Made by a program: the position numbers and the translations under genes. A stretch of 64,000 nucleotides of DNA, from positions 1,788,001 through 1,852,000 of the forward strand of contig NZ_CP125378.1 in assembly GCF_034008635.1 (NCBI RefSeq), given 5' to 3'. Origin of the DNA: Pseudomonas sp. P8_229 (GTDB taxonomy: Bacteria > Pseudomonadota > Gammaproteobacteria > Pseudomonadales > Pseudomonadaceae). Below the pieces are notes generated by a model. It had not been told where the DNA came from. It ran no database searches and saw only the letters and a list, made by a program, of their open reading frames with translations. Positions 21,440-34,092 of the stretch are shown in pieces; within the stretch, counting starts at the first letter, position 1, and each line of letters starts with the position of its first letter.

Positions 21440-22502
21440 GGGCCACCTCCAGACAGGTATCGACCACGCTACGGGTGGCATCGGGTTTCGCCAGACGGCG
21501 GGCCGCTTGGGCCATATCTTCGAGTCGTTGCGGTTGCATCAAGACCTCTGTCAGGCGCGCGGCAAGGTCCGCGGCACCAGTCGTTCTTTGCGGCATCAGG
21601 AAGGCAGCGCCTTCACGGGCCAAATAATCGGCGTTGCGGGTCTGGTGATCGTCGATCGCGTGGGGCAAAGGCACCAGCATCGAGGGCAGACCGGCGGCAG
21701 CCAGCTCACTGATGGTCAACGCGCCTGCGCGGCACACCACCAGGTCAGCCCAGCCATAGGCCTGGGCCATGTCTTTGATGAACGGCTGCACCTGCGCATC
21801 GACGCCGGCGGCGCGGTAGCGCTCTGCAGTCACTTCATCGTGGTTTTTGCCAGCCTGATGAAACACTTCCGGGCGCAAATCGACAGCGACTTGGGCCAGG
21901 GCTTCAGGCAGCAACTTGTTCAACGGTTCTGCGCCAAGGCTTCCGCCGAGGATCAGCAAACGCGCTTTGCGACCGGCCAGAGCAGGTCGCGATGTTTCGA
22001 GGAACAGCTCGCTGCGCACCGGGTTTCCGGTGGTACGGCGGGTGTCCGACAGAGTAAAGGTGTCGGGGAACGCTTCACACACCCGGGCGGCGAACGGCAC
22101 CAGCAACCGATTGGCGGTGCCGGCCACGGCGTTCTGCTCGTGAACGATCACCGGCACACCGGCCAGTTTGGCAGCGATCCCGCCGGGGCCGGTCACATAA
22201 CCACCGAAGCCGACCACACAGACTGGCTTCAAGCGACGAATGACCGCCCGCGCCTGCCAGACCGACTTCAGCAACATGAACGGCGCCTTGAGCAGCGACA
22301 GCTTGCCCTTGCCACGCAACCCCGTGGCATTGATGCGATGCAATTCAAGACCTGCGGCCGGTACCAGATCGTTTTCGATCCCGCGTGGCGTGCCGAGCCA
22401 GTGCACGGTGTAGCCGCGCGCCTGGAATTCGCGGGCACAGGACAGCGCCGGGAACACGTGGCCGCCGGTTCCGCCGGCCATGATCAATACGTTAGCGCCC
22501 AT
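21432..22502 (-). CDS. murG: Lipid II synthase (MurG glycosyltransferase)
   Basis: A 356-residue GT28 enzyme that adds GlcNAc to lipid I on the inner face of the membrane. [13 protein letters not shown] at the N-terminus is the lipid-carrier/donor loop, and [20 protein letters not shown] is the UDP-GlcNAc-binding region. The start at 22502 has GGAG 8 nt upstream and overlaps ftsW by 11 bases. Its last codons (EVAHG-stop) contain the ribosome site and start codon of murC. Confidence 0.98.
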
Positions 22503-23709
22503 GGTTCGGCTCCTCGGCGAAGTCGCTCTCATGGAACTCCATCTCTTCACTGCCCAGGTGGGTTCGACTCTCCCACTCGATCCTCAATAACAAGCCGAGG
22601 CAGGCACAGCAGATCACCAGGGAACTGCCGCCGTAACTGAGGAACGGCAAGGTCAGACCCTTGGTTGGCAGCAGGCCGACGTTCACCCCGATGTTGATCA
22701 GGAATTGGCCAATCCACAGGAACGACAGACCGTAAGCCACGTAGGCGGCGAAGAACTGCTTGGCCTTTTCGGCCCACAGCCCGATGTACATGCCACGAAT
22801 ACACACGAAGACGAATAGCGCGACGGTGCACAGCGAACCGACGGCGCCCAGCTCTTCGGCCAGTACCGAGAACACGAAGTCGGTGTGCGCTTCCGGCAGG
22901 TAGAACTGCTTCTGCACGCTGTTGCCCAGGCCAACGCCCAGCCATTCACCGCGACCGAAGGCGATCAACGCCTGCGACAACTGATAACCGGCGCCGAACT
23001 GGTCGGCCCATGGGTCTGCGAAGTTGGTCAGACGCGCCATTCGATAAGGCTGCATCTGAATCAGCAAGACCACGGCCCCGACCGCCAACACCACCATCAG
23101 CGAGAAGCGGAACAACCCGACCCCGCCAAGGAACAGCATCGCTGCCGCAGCGCCCATCATCACGACGGTGGCGCCGAAGTCCGGCTCCATCAGCAACAGG
23201 CCTGCCATCGGCAGCAGTACAATGAACGGCTTGAAGAAGCCCATCCAGCTCTCGCGCACTTCTTTCTGGCGACGCACCAGGTAACCGGCGAGGTAGATCA
23301 CCACGAATACCTTGGCGATCTCGGATGGCTGCACGTTGAAGAAGCTGAAACCGATCCAGCGCATCGAACCGTTCACTTCACGGCCGATGCCCGGGATGAT
23401 CACCATCACCAGCAAGCCAAAGGCACCGATCAGCATCAGCCAGCCAAGGCGTTGCCAGGTGGCGATCGGAATCATCATGGTGACGATGCACGCGCCCAGA
23501 CCCAGCACGACATAAATAAGGTGGCGAATCATGTAGTAAAGCGCGCTGCCCGATTGCGCCGCCGCCACTTCGGTGGACGCCGAGGCAATCATGATCAGGC
23601 CCAGGCCCAGCAGCGCCAGGCAGCCGGCGAGCATCGGGAAGTCGAGGTCGATGCCACGGCCGGTGATGATCGGCGACGGGTACGGCTTGATGATATTGCG
23701 CAGGCTCAT
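22492..23709 (-). CDS. ftsW: Septal peptidoglycan polymerase FtsW (SEDS family)
   Basis: A 405-residue protein with about ten membrane helices, a SEDS glycosyltransferase that polymerises lipid II with FtsI at the septum. Features include GREVNGSMRWIGFSFFNVQPSE (residues about 120-142), with the conserved periplasmic loop start and QPSE, and PTKGLTLPFLSYGGSSL near the C-terminus. The start at 23709 follows GGAGG and overlaps the murD stop codon by 4 bases (ATGA). A frame extending to 23832 is only murD sequence in another frame. Confidence 0.98.
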   Translation of the reverse strand: MSLRNIIKPYPSPIITGRGIDLDFPMLAGCLALLGLGLIMIASASTEVAAAQSGSALYYMIRHLIYVVLGLGACIVTMMIPIATWQRLGWLMLIGAFGLLVMVIIPGIGREVNGSMRWIGFSFFNVQPSEIAKVFVVIYLAGYLVRRQKEVRESWMGFFKPFIVLLPMAGLLLMEPDFGATVVMMGAAAAMLFLGGVGLFRFSLMVVLAVGAVVLLIQMQPYRMARLTNFADPWADQFGAGYQLSQALIAFGRGEWLGVGLGNSVQKQFYLPEAHTDFVFSVLAEELGAVGSLCTVALFVFVCIRGMYIGLWAEKAKQFFAAYVAYGLSFLWIGQFLINIGVNVGLLPTKGLTLPFLSYGGSSLVICCACLGLLLRIEWESRTHLGSEEMEFHESDFAEEPNHGR

Positions 23710-25052
23710 GCCAGATCCTCCACGGCGCGGACGAACTGGTGACCACGGTCTTCGTAATTCTTGAACATGTCGAAACTGGCGCAGGCCGGCGACAGCAGCA
23801 CCACGTCGCCCGGCTGGGCGGCTGCGCGGCATTGTGCGACGGCGTCGACCAGCGAGGTCGCACGAATCAGCGGCACGGCGTCACCGATGGCCGCACCGAT
23901 CTTGTCGGAGTCGCGGCCCATCAGGATCACCGCACGGCAGTTGGTTGCCACTGGTGCGCGCAAGTCGTTGAACTCGGCGCCCTTGCCGTCGCCACCGGCG
24001 ATCAGCACGACCTTGCCGTCGATGTCCGCCCCCAGACCTTCGATGGCGGCCAGAGCGGCGCCAACATTGGTGGCCTTGGAATCGTTGTAGTAGCCGACGC
24101 CATCCAGATCGCGCAGCCACTGGCAGCGGTGTTCGAGACCGGTGAAGTTGCGCAGTGCCGCAAGCATTGCATCGAACGGCAGGCCGACCGCATGACCGAG
24201 CGCCAGTGCCGCCAGGGCATTGGACTGGTTATGGGCGCCACGAACCTTCAGTTCGCGCACCGGCATCAGGTTCTGGAATTCGAAGGCCAGGTATTTCTCG
24301 CCGTTCTCTTCACGCAGACCGAACGCCTTGAAATCAGGTTTGTTCAGGCCGAAGGTCCAGCATGGCTGACCTTCACCGATCAACGGACGGCTGAGGGCGT
24401 CCTGACGATTGACCACGAACTGCTTCGCCCCACGGAAGATCCGGTGCTTGGCCAGGTGGTACGCCGGCAGGCCGCTGTAGCGGTCCATGTGGTCTTCGCT
24501 GATGTTCAGCACGGTGGCCACTTCGGCGTTGAGCTGGTCGGTGGTTTCCAGCTGGAAGCTCGACAGCTCCATCACGTACAGCTCGACGTCGTCGCCGAGC
24601 AAGTCCAGCGCCGGCGTACCGAGGTTGCCGCCCACCGCGACGCGTTTGCCGGCCGCTGCTGCCATCTCGCCGACCAGGGTGGTGACGGTGCTTTTCGCGT
24701 TGGAACCGGTGATAGCCACGATCGGCGCCTGCGCGTTACGCGCGAACAGCTCGATATCGCCGGACATTTTCACGCCACGGGCTGCAGCGGCTTGCAGGGC
24801 CGGGGTCGCCAGCGCCAGACCGGGGCTCACGTAGAGCTCGTCGGCACGGCACAGGAATTCGACGTCCAGCTCGCCACAACGCACTTCCACGTGCGGATAG
24901 TCACGCTTGAGCGTGGCCAGTTCCGGTGGATTGTCCCGCGTATCGGCGACGGCAAACGACACGCCCCGGTTCGCCAGGAAGCGAACCAGGGACATGCCGC
25001 TCTTGCCGAGGCCGACAACGATGCGGAAGTGGTCAGAAGCGATCAGAGACAC
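23706..25052 (-). CDS. murD: UDP-N-acetylmuramoyl-L-alanine--D-glutamate ligase
   Basis: A 448-residue Mur ligase that adds D-Glu. The N-terminal dinucleotide-like motif IVVGLGKSGMSLVRF and the central ELSSFQLETT and NISEDHMDRY motifs are present. The ATP loop reads ITGSNAKSTVTT: the residue before the catalytic Lys is Ala, where E. coli-type MurD has Gly. All other family residues look intact, so the enzyme should be active. It follows mraY by 5 bases and is coupled to ftsW. Confidence 0.98.
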   Translation of the reverse strand: MSLIASDHFRIVVGLGKSGMSLVRFLANRGVSFAVADTRDNPPELATLKRDYPHVEVRCGELDVEFLCRADELYVSPGLALATPALQAAAARGVKMSGDIELFARNAQAPIVAITGSNAKSTVTTLVGEMAAAAGKRVAVGGNLGTPALDLLGDDVELYVMELSSFQLETTDQLNAEVATVLNISEDHMDRYSGLPAYHLAKHRIFRGAKQFVVNRQDALSRPLIGEGQPCWTFGLNKPDFKAFGLREENGEKYLAFEFQNLMPVRELKVRGAHNQSNALAALALGHAVGLPFDAMLAALRNFTGLEHRCQWLRDLDGVGYYNDSKATNVGAALAAIEGLGADIDGKVVLIAGGDGKGAEFNDLRAPVATNCRAVILMGRDSDKIGAAIGDAVPLIRATSLVDAVAQCRAAAQPGDVVLLSPACASFDMFKNYEDRGHQFVRAVEDLA

Positions 25053-25057
25053 TCGTT

Positions 25058-26140
25058 CTACCTCAGCTTCAGGGTGGCAAGGCCGATCAGCACGAGAATC
25101 ACGGTGATGATCCAGAAACGGACGATCACGCGTGGCTCGGGCCAGCCCTTGAGTTCAAAGTGGTGGTGAATCGGTGCCATGCGGAACACACGGCGACCGG
25201 TCAACTTGAAGGAAGCAACCTGGATAACCACGGAGAGGGTTTCCATCACGAACACACCGCCCATGATGAACAGCACGATTTCCTGACGCACGATCACTGC
25301 AATGGTGCCCAGTGCCGCGCCCAGCGCGAGTGCGCCGACGTCGCCCATGAACACTTGCGCCGGATAGGTGTTGAACCAGAGGAATCCGAGGCCGGCACCG
25401 ATCAGCGCACCGCAGAACACGATCAGCTCGCCCGCGCCCGGCACGTAAGGGATCAGCAGGTATTCGGCGAATTTCACGTTACCCGACAGGTAGCAGAAGA
25501 TGCCCAGACCGCCGCCGACCATTACCGTCGGCATGATCGCCAGGCCGTCGAGGCCGTCAGTCAGGTTGACCGCGTTGCTCGAGCCGACGATCACAAAGTA
25601 GGTCAGCACGATGAAGCCGGCGCCCAGCGGAATGCTGTAGTCCTTGAGCATCGGCAGGATCAGCGTGGTTTCCACCGGTGTGGTCGCGGTCATATAAAGA
25701 AAGATCGCCGCGCCCAGGCCGAACACCGATTGCCAGAAATACTTCCAGCGGCTTGGCAAGCCACGGGAGTTCTTCTCGATGACCTTGCGGTAGTCGTCGA
25801 CCCAGCCGATGGCGCCGAACAGCAGGGTCACCAGCAGGACCACCCACACGTAGCGGTTGCTCAGGTCAGCCCACAACAGGGTGCTGACACCGATGGAGGA
25901 CAGAATCAGTGCGCCGCCCATGGTCGGTGTGCCCGACTTGGACAGGTGCGATTGCGGGCCGTCATTGCGAACGGACTGGCCGATCTGACGGTTCTGCAGA
26001 GTGCGGATCATCCACGGGCCATAGCACAGCGACAAAACCAGCGCGGTCAGCACACCGAGGATCCCGCGCAGGGTCAGGTACTGGAAGACCGCGAAGCCTT
26101 TGTAGAACTGTTGCAGATACTCCGCTAGCAGCAGCAGCAT
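25058..26140 (-). CDS. mraY: Phospho-N-acetylmuramoyl-pentapeptide transferase
   Basis: A 360-residue integral membrane enzyme that makes lipid I from UDP-MurNAc-pentapeptide and undecaprenyl phosphate. Catalytic Asp-rich motifs are visible in [22 protein letters not shown] and [13 protein letters not shown], and [14 protein letters not shown] is the HHH signature. The ATG at 26140 shares one base with the murF TAA stop codon (TAATG), with GGAG 9 nt upstream; the frame to 26167 is not needed. Confidence 0.98.
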   Translation of the reverse strand: MLLLLAEYLQQFYKGFAVFQYLTLRGILGVLTALVLSLCYGPWMIRTLQNRQIGQSVRNDGPQSHLSKSGTPTMGGALILSSIGVSTLLWADLSNRYVWVVLLVTLLFGAIGWVDDYRKVIEKNSRGLPSRWKYFWQSVFGLGAAIFLYMTATTPVETTLILPMLKDYSIPLGAGFIVLTYFVIVGSSNAVNLTDGLDGLAIMPTVMVGGGLGIFCYLSGNVKFAEYLLIPYVPGAGELIVFCGALIGAGLGFLWFNTYPAQVFMGDVGALALGAALGTIAVIVRQEIVLFIMGGVFVMETLSVVIQVASFKLTGRRVFRMAPIHHHFELKGWPEPRVIVRFWIITVILVLIGLATLKLR

Positions 26141-27507
26141 TAATGTTTCTCCAGACTGGACCCGCACAGAGCCGCAACGATGTTTTCCATCGCTGCACTG
26201 CGCGAACCCTTGATCAAAATGGTGGTGTTTGTGTCCTGCTCGGCATCGAGGGCCTGGATCAGTTCGGCTTGCGTACCGAAGTGATGCGCCTCTTTACCGA
26301 ATGCGTTTACGGCGTGAACCATGTTCGGTCCGACCGCGTAAAGCGCGGAAACCTTGCCCCGGGCGTACTCGCCCACGTCGCGGTGCCCCTGCTCCGCCCA
26401 GTCGCCCAACTCGCCGATATCTCCGAGCACCAGGACGGTGCGGCCGGAAAAGCCGGCGAGTATATCAACGGCAGCGCACATGGAGGTGGGGTTTGCGTTG
26501 TAAGTGTCATCGATCACGCGCATGCCGTTCTGCGCCAGTTGCGCGACGGTACGCCCCTTGACCGGTTGCACGGCGCCAAGCCCGGTGGCAATGCCGAACA
26601 GCGACACGCCCAGGGCGTGAGCGGCAGCGGCGGCGGCCATGGCATTGGCGACGTTGTGTGTGCCGAGCAGGTTCAACTGAACATGCTCGACACCTTCAGG
26701 TGTATGCAGGTTGAAGGCCGGGCAACCACGGGCATCGGAGCTAAGGTCGCTGGCGTAGAAGTCTGCCTGAGGGTTGCTCAGAGAGAAGGTCAGCACCTTG
26801 CGTGCACCGGCGCGAGCCTTCCAGATACCGAAGGCCTTGTCATCGAGGTTGAGCACGGCAACGCCATCCGCCGCCAGACCGTCGATGATCTCGCCTTTGG
26901 CTTCGACGATTTTTTCCGGACCGCCGAATTCACCGACGTGCGCGGTGCCGGCATTGTTCAGAATCGCCACGTGCGGTTTGGTCAGCCCTACGGTGTAGGC
27001 GATTTCACCCAGGCGCGAGGCGCCCAGTTCGATCACGGCCGCCGTATGTTCCGGGGCCAGTTCGAGCAGGGTCAGCGGTGCGCCCAGATCGTTGTTCAGG
27101 TTGCCGCGCGTGGCGAGCACGGCACCGCGGGTGCGCAGGATGCTCGCGAGCATCTCCTTGACCGTGGTCTTGCCGCTGGAACCGGTGATGGCAGCGACCG
27201 GCCGACTGAACGCGGCACGATTCAACGCACCCAACTGGCCAAGGGCCTGACGGGTGTCCTTGACCAGCAGTTGCGGCAAGGTGCTGTCGGGCACTTCGCG
27301 CTCGACCAGCGCCGCGACGGCGCCTTTGCCGGCAACGTCGTTCAGGTAATCATGACCGTCAAAACGCGGACCGGTCAGGGCAATAAACAGCTGACCTGGC
27401 TTGATCGCACGGCTGTCGATGCTGACGCCGTCGAAACTTGCATCGCTGCTGATCAGACGCGCGTCGAGCACGTTGATCAGTTCGCTCAATGTCAGGGCCT
27501 TAAGCAT
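26140..27507 (-). CDS. murF: UDP-MurNAc-tripeptide--D-Ala-D-Ala ligase
   Basis: A 455-residue Mur ligase that completes the pentapeptide. The P-loop [13 protein letters not shown] and [14 protein letters not shown] are typical. The start at 27507 is preceded by GGAGGTGGCCC, lies inside the last codons of murE and overlaps murE by 8 bases; a longer frame to 27618 is embedded in murE and rejected. Confidence 0.98.
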   Translation of the reverse strand: MLKALTLSELINVLDARLISSDASFDGVSIDSRAIKPGQLFIALTGPRFDGHDYLNDVAGKGAVAALVEREVPDSTLPQLLVKDTRQALGQLGALNRAAFSRPVAAITGSSGKTTVKEMLASILRTRGAVLATRGNLNNDLGAPLTLLELAPEHTAAVIELGASRLGEIAYTVGLTKPHVAILNNAGTAHVGEFGGPEKIVEAKGEIIDGLAADGVAVLNLDDKAFGIWKARAGARKVLTFSLSNPQADFYASDLSSDARGCPAFNLHTPEGVEHVQLNLLGTHNVANAMAAAAAAHALGVSLFGIATGLGAVQPVKGRTVAQLAQNGMRVIDDTYNANPTSMCAAVDILAGFSGRTVLVLGDIGELGDWAEQGHRDVGEYARGKVSALYAVGPNMVHAVNAFGKEAHHFGTQAELIQALDAEQDTNTTILIKGSRSAAMENIVAALCGSSLEKH

Positions 27508-28962
27508 GGGCCACCTCCCATGCAGTGAGAGCATGATCGGCTTCGACCAGATCGGAGAACGCGTGGCGCTCACCGTTGATTTCCTGATAGTCCTCGTGAC
27601 CTTTACCGGCCAGGACAATCACGTCATCCGCCGAGGCGCCAGCAATCAGCTGGGCAATGGCCTGACCACGGCCGGCAACAAAGGTGACTTTATCCACAGC
27701 GGTGAAGCCTGCGCGGATGTCATCAAAAATCACCGCAGGGTCTTCGGTGCGTGGGTTGTCATCGGTGACCAGCACGCGGTCAGCCAGACGCTCGACCACT
27801 TCGGCCATCAGCGGACGCTTGCCGCGATCGCGATCACCACCGCAACCGAACAGGCACAGCAACTGGCCTTTGACGTGAGGACGCAGCGCGCTCAGGACTT
27901 TTTCCAGCGCGTCCGGGGTGTGGGCGTAATCGACCACCACCAATGGCTGAGTACCGCCGCCCAGACGCTGCATGCGCCCGGCCGGGCCTTCGAGTTTCGG
28001 CAGCACCTTGAGAATTTCGTCGAGGGCATAGTCCAGACCGAGCAAGGCACCAACTGCCGCCAGCACGTTGCTCAGATTGAAGCGGCCGAGCAGTGTGCTG
28101 CGCAAATGGTGCTCGCCCTGCGGCGTCACCAGCGTAGCGCGCACGCCGTGATCATCGAACTGCGCTTCGCGGACATACAGATAGGCGCTGCTGTCGAGCA
28201 GGCTGTAGCTGATCAAACGCGACTCACGTTTTTCGGCGGCCAGTTGCCGACCGAAATCGTCGTCGAGATTGACCACGCGGCACTTCAAGTCACTCCAGGC
28301 GAACAGCTTGGCCTTGGCCTCGGCGTACGCCTCCATGGTGCCGTGATAATCCAGGTGATCGCGGGACAGGTTGGTCATCACCGCCACGTCGAACGCCAAC
28401 GCGGTGACCCGGCCCTGATCCAGACCGTGGGAAGAAACTTCCATGGCCACTGCTTTGGCCCCGGCCTTTTTCAGGTCGGCCAGGGTCGCTTGCACGGCAA
28501 TCGGGTTCGGTGTGGTGTGCAGGCCGCTTTCCAGCGCGCCGTAGAAGCCGGAACCCAAGGTACCGACGATGCCGCAATGCTGACCGAGCAGATCCAGCGC
28601 CTGCGCAACCAATTGGGTCACGCTGGTTTTACCGTTGGTGCCAGTGACGCCGATCAGGTTCAGGTGACGGCTTGGCTCGCCATAAAAACGCCCGGCAATG
28701 TCGGACAACTGCGCAGCCAGCCCCTTGACCGGAATCAACGGCACTTCAGTGATCGGCAGCACGGTGGCGCCTTCCACTTCATAGGCAACCGCTGCCGCGC
28801 CGCGCTGCAAGGCATCGGCGATGTGCGCACGGCCATCGAACTTGCCGCCAGGCACGGCGAGGAACAAATCACCCGCGCGTACGTTACGGCTGTCCAGCGC
28901 CAATTCACGGATCAACAGATCGTGGCCGGCGTGGGGGAATATCTTGTTCAGACTTAATGACA

Positions 28963-28963
<1 letters not shown>
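27500..28963 (-). CDS. murE: UDP-MurNAc-L-Ala-D-Glu--meso-DAP ligase
   Basis: A 487-residue Mur ligase. The P-loop is GVTGTNGKTSVTQL, and DNPR in VTDDNPRTEDP is the meso-diaminopimelate specificity motif, so the peptidoglycan is of the DAP type expected for Gram-negative bacteria. The start codon shares one base with the ftsI stop codon (TGATG). Its final codons (EVAHA-stop) carry the murF ribosome site. Confidence 0.98.
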
Positions 28964-30991
<2,028 letters not shown>

Positions 30992-30995
<4 letters not shown>

Positions 30996-31939
30996 CGCAA
31001 CTTCTCCGCGACACGCATGACAGCGCTACGGGAACGTGGGTTGGCTTTGAGTTCGGCGTCGGAGGCCGTCTGCGCTTTGCCATGGACTTTGATTTTCGGT
31101 TCGAACGCGACATGGCGAACCGGCAGGTTGCGCGGCAGGTTGTCGGCTTCGCCTTTCACCAGCTTGCGCATGAACAGTTTGACGATGCGGTCTTCCAGCG
31201 AGTGGAAGCTGATGACGACCAGGCGGCCGCCCACTTCCAGCGCATCCAGCGCGGCTTCGAGGCCGGTTTCCAGATCGCCCAGTTCGTTGTTGACGTGAAT
31301 GCGCAAACCCTGGAAAGCACGGGTCGCCGGGTTCTTGCCCTTCTCCCACGCCGGGTTGGCGACTTTCAACACTTCAGCCAGATCGGCGGTGCGCTCGAAC
31401 GGCTTGATATCGCGACGCTCGGCCACGGCACGGGCCATACGGCCGGAGAAACGTTCTTCACCGTATTCCTTGAACACCCGGGCGATTTCTTCCACCGGCG
31501 CGGTGTTGACGAACTCGGCGGCGCTGATGCCACGGGACGGATCCATGCGCATGTCCAGCGGGCCGTCGTTGAGGAAGCTGAAGCCACGCTCGGCGTCGTC
31601 AAGCTGCGGCGAAGACACGCCGAGATCCAGCAGGATACCGCTGACCTTGCCGGCCAGACCGCGCTCGGACACTTCCGAACCCAGCTCGGCAAAGCTGCGC
31701 TGCACAACGACAAAGCGGCCGTCTTCGGCCGCTAGCGTTTGCCCGGTGGCAATCGCTTGTGGATCTTTGTCGAATCCGATGAGCCGACCGTCCGGCCCGA
31801 GCTGGCTGAGGATCAACCGGCTGTGCCCGCCGCGTCCGAACGTACCGTCCAGATAGCAGCCATCAGGACGTACGGCGAGAGCCTCGACGGCTTCGTCAAG
31901 CAGTACGGTGATGTGGTTAAAGCCGCTATCAATAGTCAC
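30992..31939 (-). CDS. rsmH: 16S rRNA m4C1402 methyltransferase
   Basis: A 315-residue SAM-dependent methyltransferase (also called MraW). The motif I segment [16 protein letters not shown] binds SAM, and [20 protein letters not shown] and [12 protein letters not shown] are family signatures. It modifies N4 of C1402 together with RsmI, which is encoded 2 kb away. It overlaps mraZ by 4 bases. Confidence 0.98.
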
Positions 31940-32391
31940 AGGATCAAATCACGCAGTTCGTCAGGCATGGCGCCCGGTTGTTGAATAGCAGCAAGGTCAG
32001 CGGCAGATACCGCGTTCCATGCATCCTCGTCCCACAGTTGGAACTTGTTCAGTTGGCCTACCAGCATCGCGCGCTTATCGAGCTTGGCGTATTCGCGCAG
32101 ACGCGGCGGAACCAGAAAACGACCACTGCCATCGAGTTCGAGGTCGACGGCATTACCAATCAATAACCGTTGCAGGCGACGGTTCTCTTCTCGAAGCGAA
32201 GGGAGCGCGCGCAACTTGGTTTCAATAATTTCCCACTCGTCGAGCGGGTAAACGCACAAACATGGGTCAACGGCATCGATCGTGACGATTAATTGGCCGG
32301 AACTACGCGAAACGAGCTCGTCACGGTACCGGCTCGGCATGGCGAGACGGCCCTTTGCATCGAGACTGATAGCGTTAGCTCCGCGAAACAC
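31936..32391 (-). CDS. mraZ: Transcriptional regulator MraZ
   Basis: A 151-residue protein with two SpoVT/AbrB-like half-domains marked by [18 protein letters not shown] and [14 protein letters not shown] (the DxxxR motifs). It forms rings and represses the dcw promoter by binding short direct repeats. The start is a GTG at 32391 with GGAG 10 nt upstream. It is the first gene of the cluster, so its product is made before the division genes and can feed back on them. Candidate operator boxes lie 42 bases upstream. Confidence 0.98.
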   Translation of the reverse strand: MFRGANAISLDAKGRLAMPSRYRDELVSRSSGQLIVTIDAVDPCLCVYPLDEWEIIETKLRALPSLREENRRLQRLLIGNAVDLELDGSGRFLVPPRLREYAKLDKRAMLVGQLNKFQLWDEDAWNAVSAADLAAIQQPGAMPDELRDLIL

Positions 32392-32432
32392 GTCAGCGTT
32401 TCTCCAATTTTTATCGTTTTGAGCTCAAAAAA

Positions 32433-32457
32433 CCCACTTCATGCCACTTTCCGCCAC
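32433..32457 (-). promoter_or_regulatory. Candidate MraZ operator: three 10-bp-spaced direct repeats
   Basis: Read on the minus strand, GTGGC-GGAAA-GTGGC-ATGAA-GTGGG gives three boxes at 32453-32457, 32443-32447 and 32433-32437 with exactly 5-base spacers. MraZ is known to bind TGGG-like boxes with this helical spacing. The boxes begin just downstream of the predicted transcription start, an ideal position for repression. Confidence 0.8.
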
Positions 32458-32465
32458 TTGCGCAC

Positions 32466-32495
32466 ACTATAGGAATGCGCCCACCACACCGTCAA
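32466..32495 (-). promoter_or_regulatory. Sigma-70-type promoter of the dcw cluster
   Basis: On the minus strand TTGACG (32490-32495) and TATAGT (32466-32471) are separated by 18 bases. The start site would fall near 32459, about 68 bases before the mraZ GTG and abutting the MraZ boxes. Confidence 0.75.
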
Positions 32496-32791
32496 GGCGC
32501 GGATTAAAGGAAAAGCCTTACAGAACGGAGATTTAGGAGCTTAAAAGGAGGGGTAACGACAATTTGGCGGATACTTTTGACCAATAACTTGATGCAGCAC
32601 GGATAGCTGCGCTCGAAAGTTAAAGTAATTTGTTAAGAGTAAGATTTTTTCGGTATTACAAAAGCGCTTCTGCTATTGATTGAAGCAAGGTGGGAAATGG
32701 CTATTACTGCATTTGCCGCTGCCGGACTTTAGCGCAGGCCTGCCGATAATACACAGCCCTGATGCCTTTGATTCAAGCAGGGAAAGAAAAA
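32496..32791. other. Intergenic region between rnpB and the dcw promoter
   Basis: Nearly 300 bases of lower-GC sequence with no convincing gene. It must contain the 3' processing or termination signals of rnpB and sequence upstream of the dcw promoter. No strong hairpin plus T-run was seen. Confidence 0.5.
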
Positions 32792-33147
32792 GGTGGAGAG
32801 TCGATCTGTAAGCCGGGTTCTGTCTTGAACAGTCATTCGTCTACGATGGCCATCACTGGACATCTTTAGCAACCTACCCGGTCCCAGCGCGGGCCACGCC
32901 TTGGGACCCTATTTGGTCTTGCTCCAAGTGGGGTTTACCTAGCCACGAACTGTTGCCAGACGTGCGGTGCGCTCTTACCGCACCTTTTCACCCTTACCGG
33001 CGCCGAAGCGCTTAGGCGGTTATTTTCTGTGGCACTTTCCGTAGGCTCACGCCTCCCAGGCATTACCTGGCACTTCGCCCTATGGAGCCCGGACTTTCCT
33101 CCCCCCCCTAATTTTCATAGAGGGCAGCGACTGTCCGATCGACTCTC
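32792..33147 (-). ncRNA. rnpB: RNase P RNA component (class A)
   Basis: The plus strand reads AAGCCGGGTTCTGTC near 32810 and CGACTGTCCGATCGACTCT near 33128, the reverse complements of the conserved 3' and 5' parts of bacterial RNase P RNA. The first minus-strand bases AGAGTCGATCGGACAG can pair with the last bases AGATCGACTCT to form helix P1, which places the ends near 33147 and 32792 (about 356 nt). The RNA is the catalytic part of the enzyme that trims tRNA 5' leaders. Its location between rsmI and mraZ is the usual one in Pseudomonas. Ends are accurate to a few bases only. Confidence 0.95.
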
Positions 33148-33155
33148 CGCCGCGC

Positions 33156-33184
33156 AGGTTAACGGCAGAGCGCCCGAAGAACAA
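33156..33184 (-). promoter_or_regulatory. Candidate rnpB promoter
   Basis: On the minus strand TTGTTC (33179-33184) and TAACCT (33156-33161) are separated by 17 bases and followed by the GC-rich stretch GCGCGGCGG just before the RNA 5' end. That discriminator would fit stringent control of a stable RNA. The -10 match is weak. Confidence 0.45.
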
Positions 33185-33219
33185 GCGCTAATAGCCGCGA
33201 AACCTGTCTGCGCGACGGG

Positions 33220-34092
33220 TTACTCGCCCTTCTGCTTGTCCAGCGCAACCTGGTAAAGCACGTTTTTGCGCTCACCGGTGATTTGTGCGGCCAGCGCGGC
33301 GGCGCGCTTGAGCGGCATCTCTTCCAGCAGCAAATCGAGGATGCGCATCGCCTCGCTGCTGACCGCATCTTCAGACTCCGGCGCCGACCAGCCAGCCACC
33401 AGTACCACGCACTCGCCGCGCTGCTGATTGCTGTCGGACTCGACAAATGCCCGCAGCTCGGCCAGCGGCAAACCTTTAAGCGTTTCGAACGTCTTGGTGA
33501 TTTCGCGGGCCAGCAAGGCCTGACGCTCGCCACCGAACACCGCTTCCATGTCCTGCAGGCATTCGAGAATGCGGTGCGGGGCCTCATAGAAAATCAGCGT
33601 GCGCGGCTCTTCTTTAACCGCTTCCAGTCGCGCCTTGCGCCCCACCGACTTGGCCGGCAGAAACCCTTCAAAGATGAAGCGATCCGATGGCAGTCCCGCC
33701 GCTGACAGCGCCGCGATCAACGCGCAGGCACCCGGCACCGGCACCACATTGATCCCCGCCGCCCGTGCCTGACGCACCAGGTGATACCCCGGATCGGAAA
33801 TCAGCGGCGTACCCGCATCGGAAATCAGCGCAACATTGTCGCCGGCCAGCAGCCGAGTGATAAAGCGGCTACCTTCATCACGCTCGTTGTGTTCATGGCA
33901 TGCGGCCAACGGCGTGGCAATGCCGAAGTGCTGCATCAACCGCGCCGAGTGGCGCGTGTCCTCAGCGGCAATCAATGCCACCTCGCGAAGGATTTTCAGG
34001 GCCCGGGCACTGATGTCGTCCAGGTTGCCGATGGGCGTCGCCACCACATAAAGCGAGCCAGCAGCGGAATTCAGGGAACCTGGAGCAGTCAA
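33220..34092 (-). CDS. rsmI: 16S rRNA (cytidine-2'-O)-methyltransferase RsmI
   Basis: A roughly 290-residue tetrapyrrole-methylase-fold enzyme that methylates the ribose of C1402. Signatures are SLYVVATPIGNLDDISARAL at the N-terminus and ISDAGTPLISDPGY at the SAM site. The TTG at 34092 has GAGG 8 nt upstream; a GTG at 34101 is in frame but has no room for a ribosome site. It is divergent from lpoA, as in E. coli (yraL/yraM), and lies just before rnpB on the same strand. Confidence 0.95.
   Translation of the reverse strand: MTAPGSLNSAAGSLYVVATPIGNLDDISARALKILREVALIAAEDTRHSARLMQHFGIATPLAACHEHNERDEGSRFITRLLAGDNVALISDAGTPLISDPGYHLVRQARAAGINVVPVPGACALIAALSAAGLPSDRFIFEGFLPAKSVGRKARLEAVKEEPRTLIFYEAPHRILECLQDMEAVFGGERQALLAREITKTFETLKGLPLAELRAFVESDSNQQRGECVVLVAGWSAPESEDAVSSEAMRILDLLLEEMPLKRAAALAAQITGERKNVLYQVALDKQKGE

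Noticed and set aside
33029..33256. A 75-codon frame across the RNase P RNA
   Set aside because: It lies inside rnpB, whose RNA structure explains the conservation.
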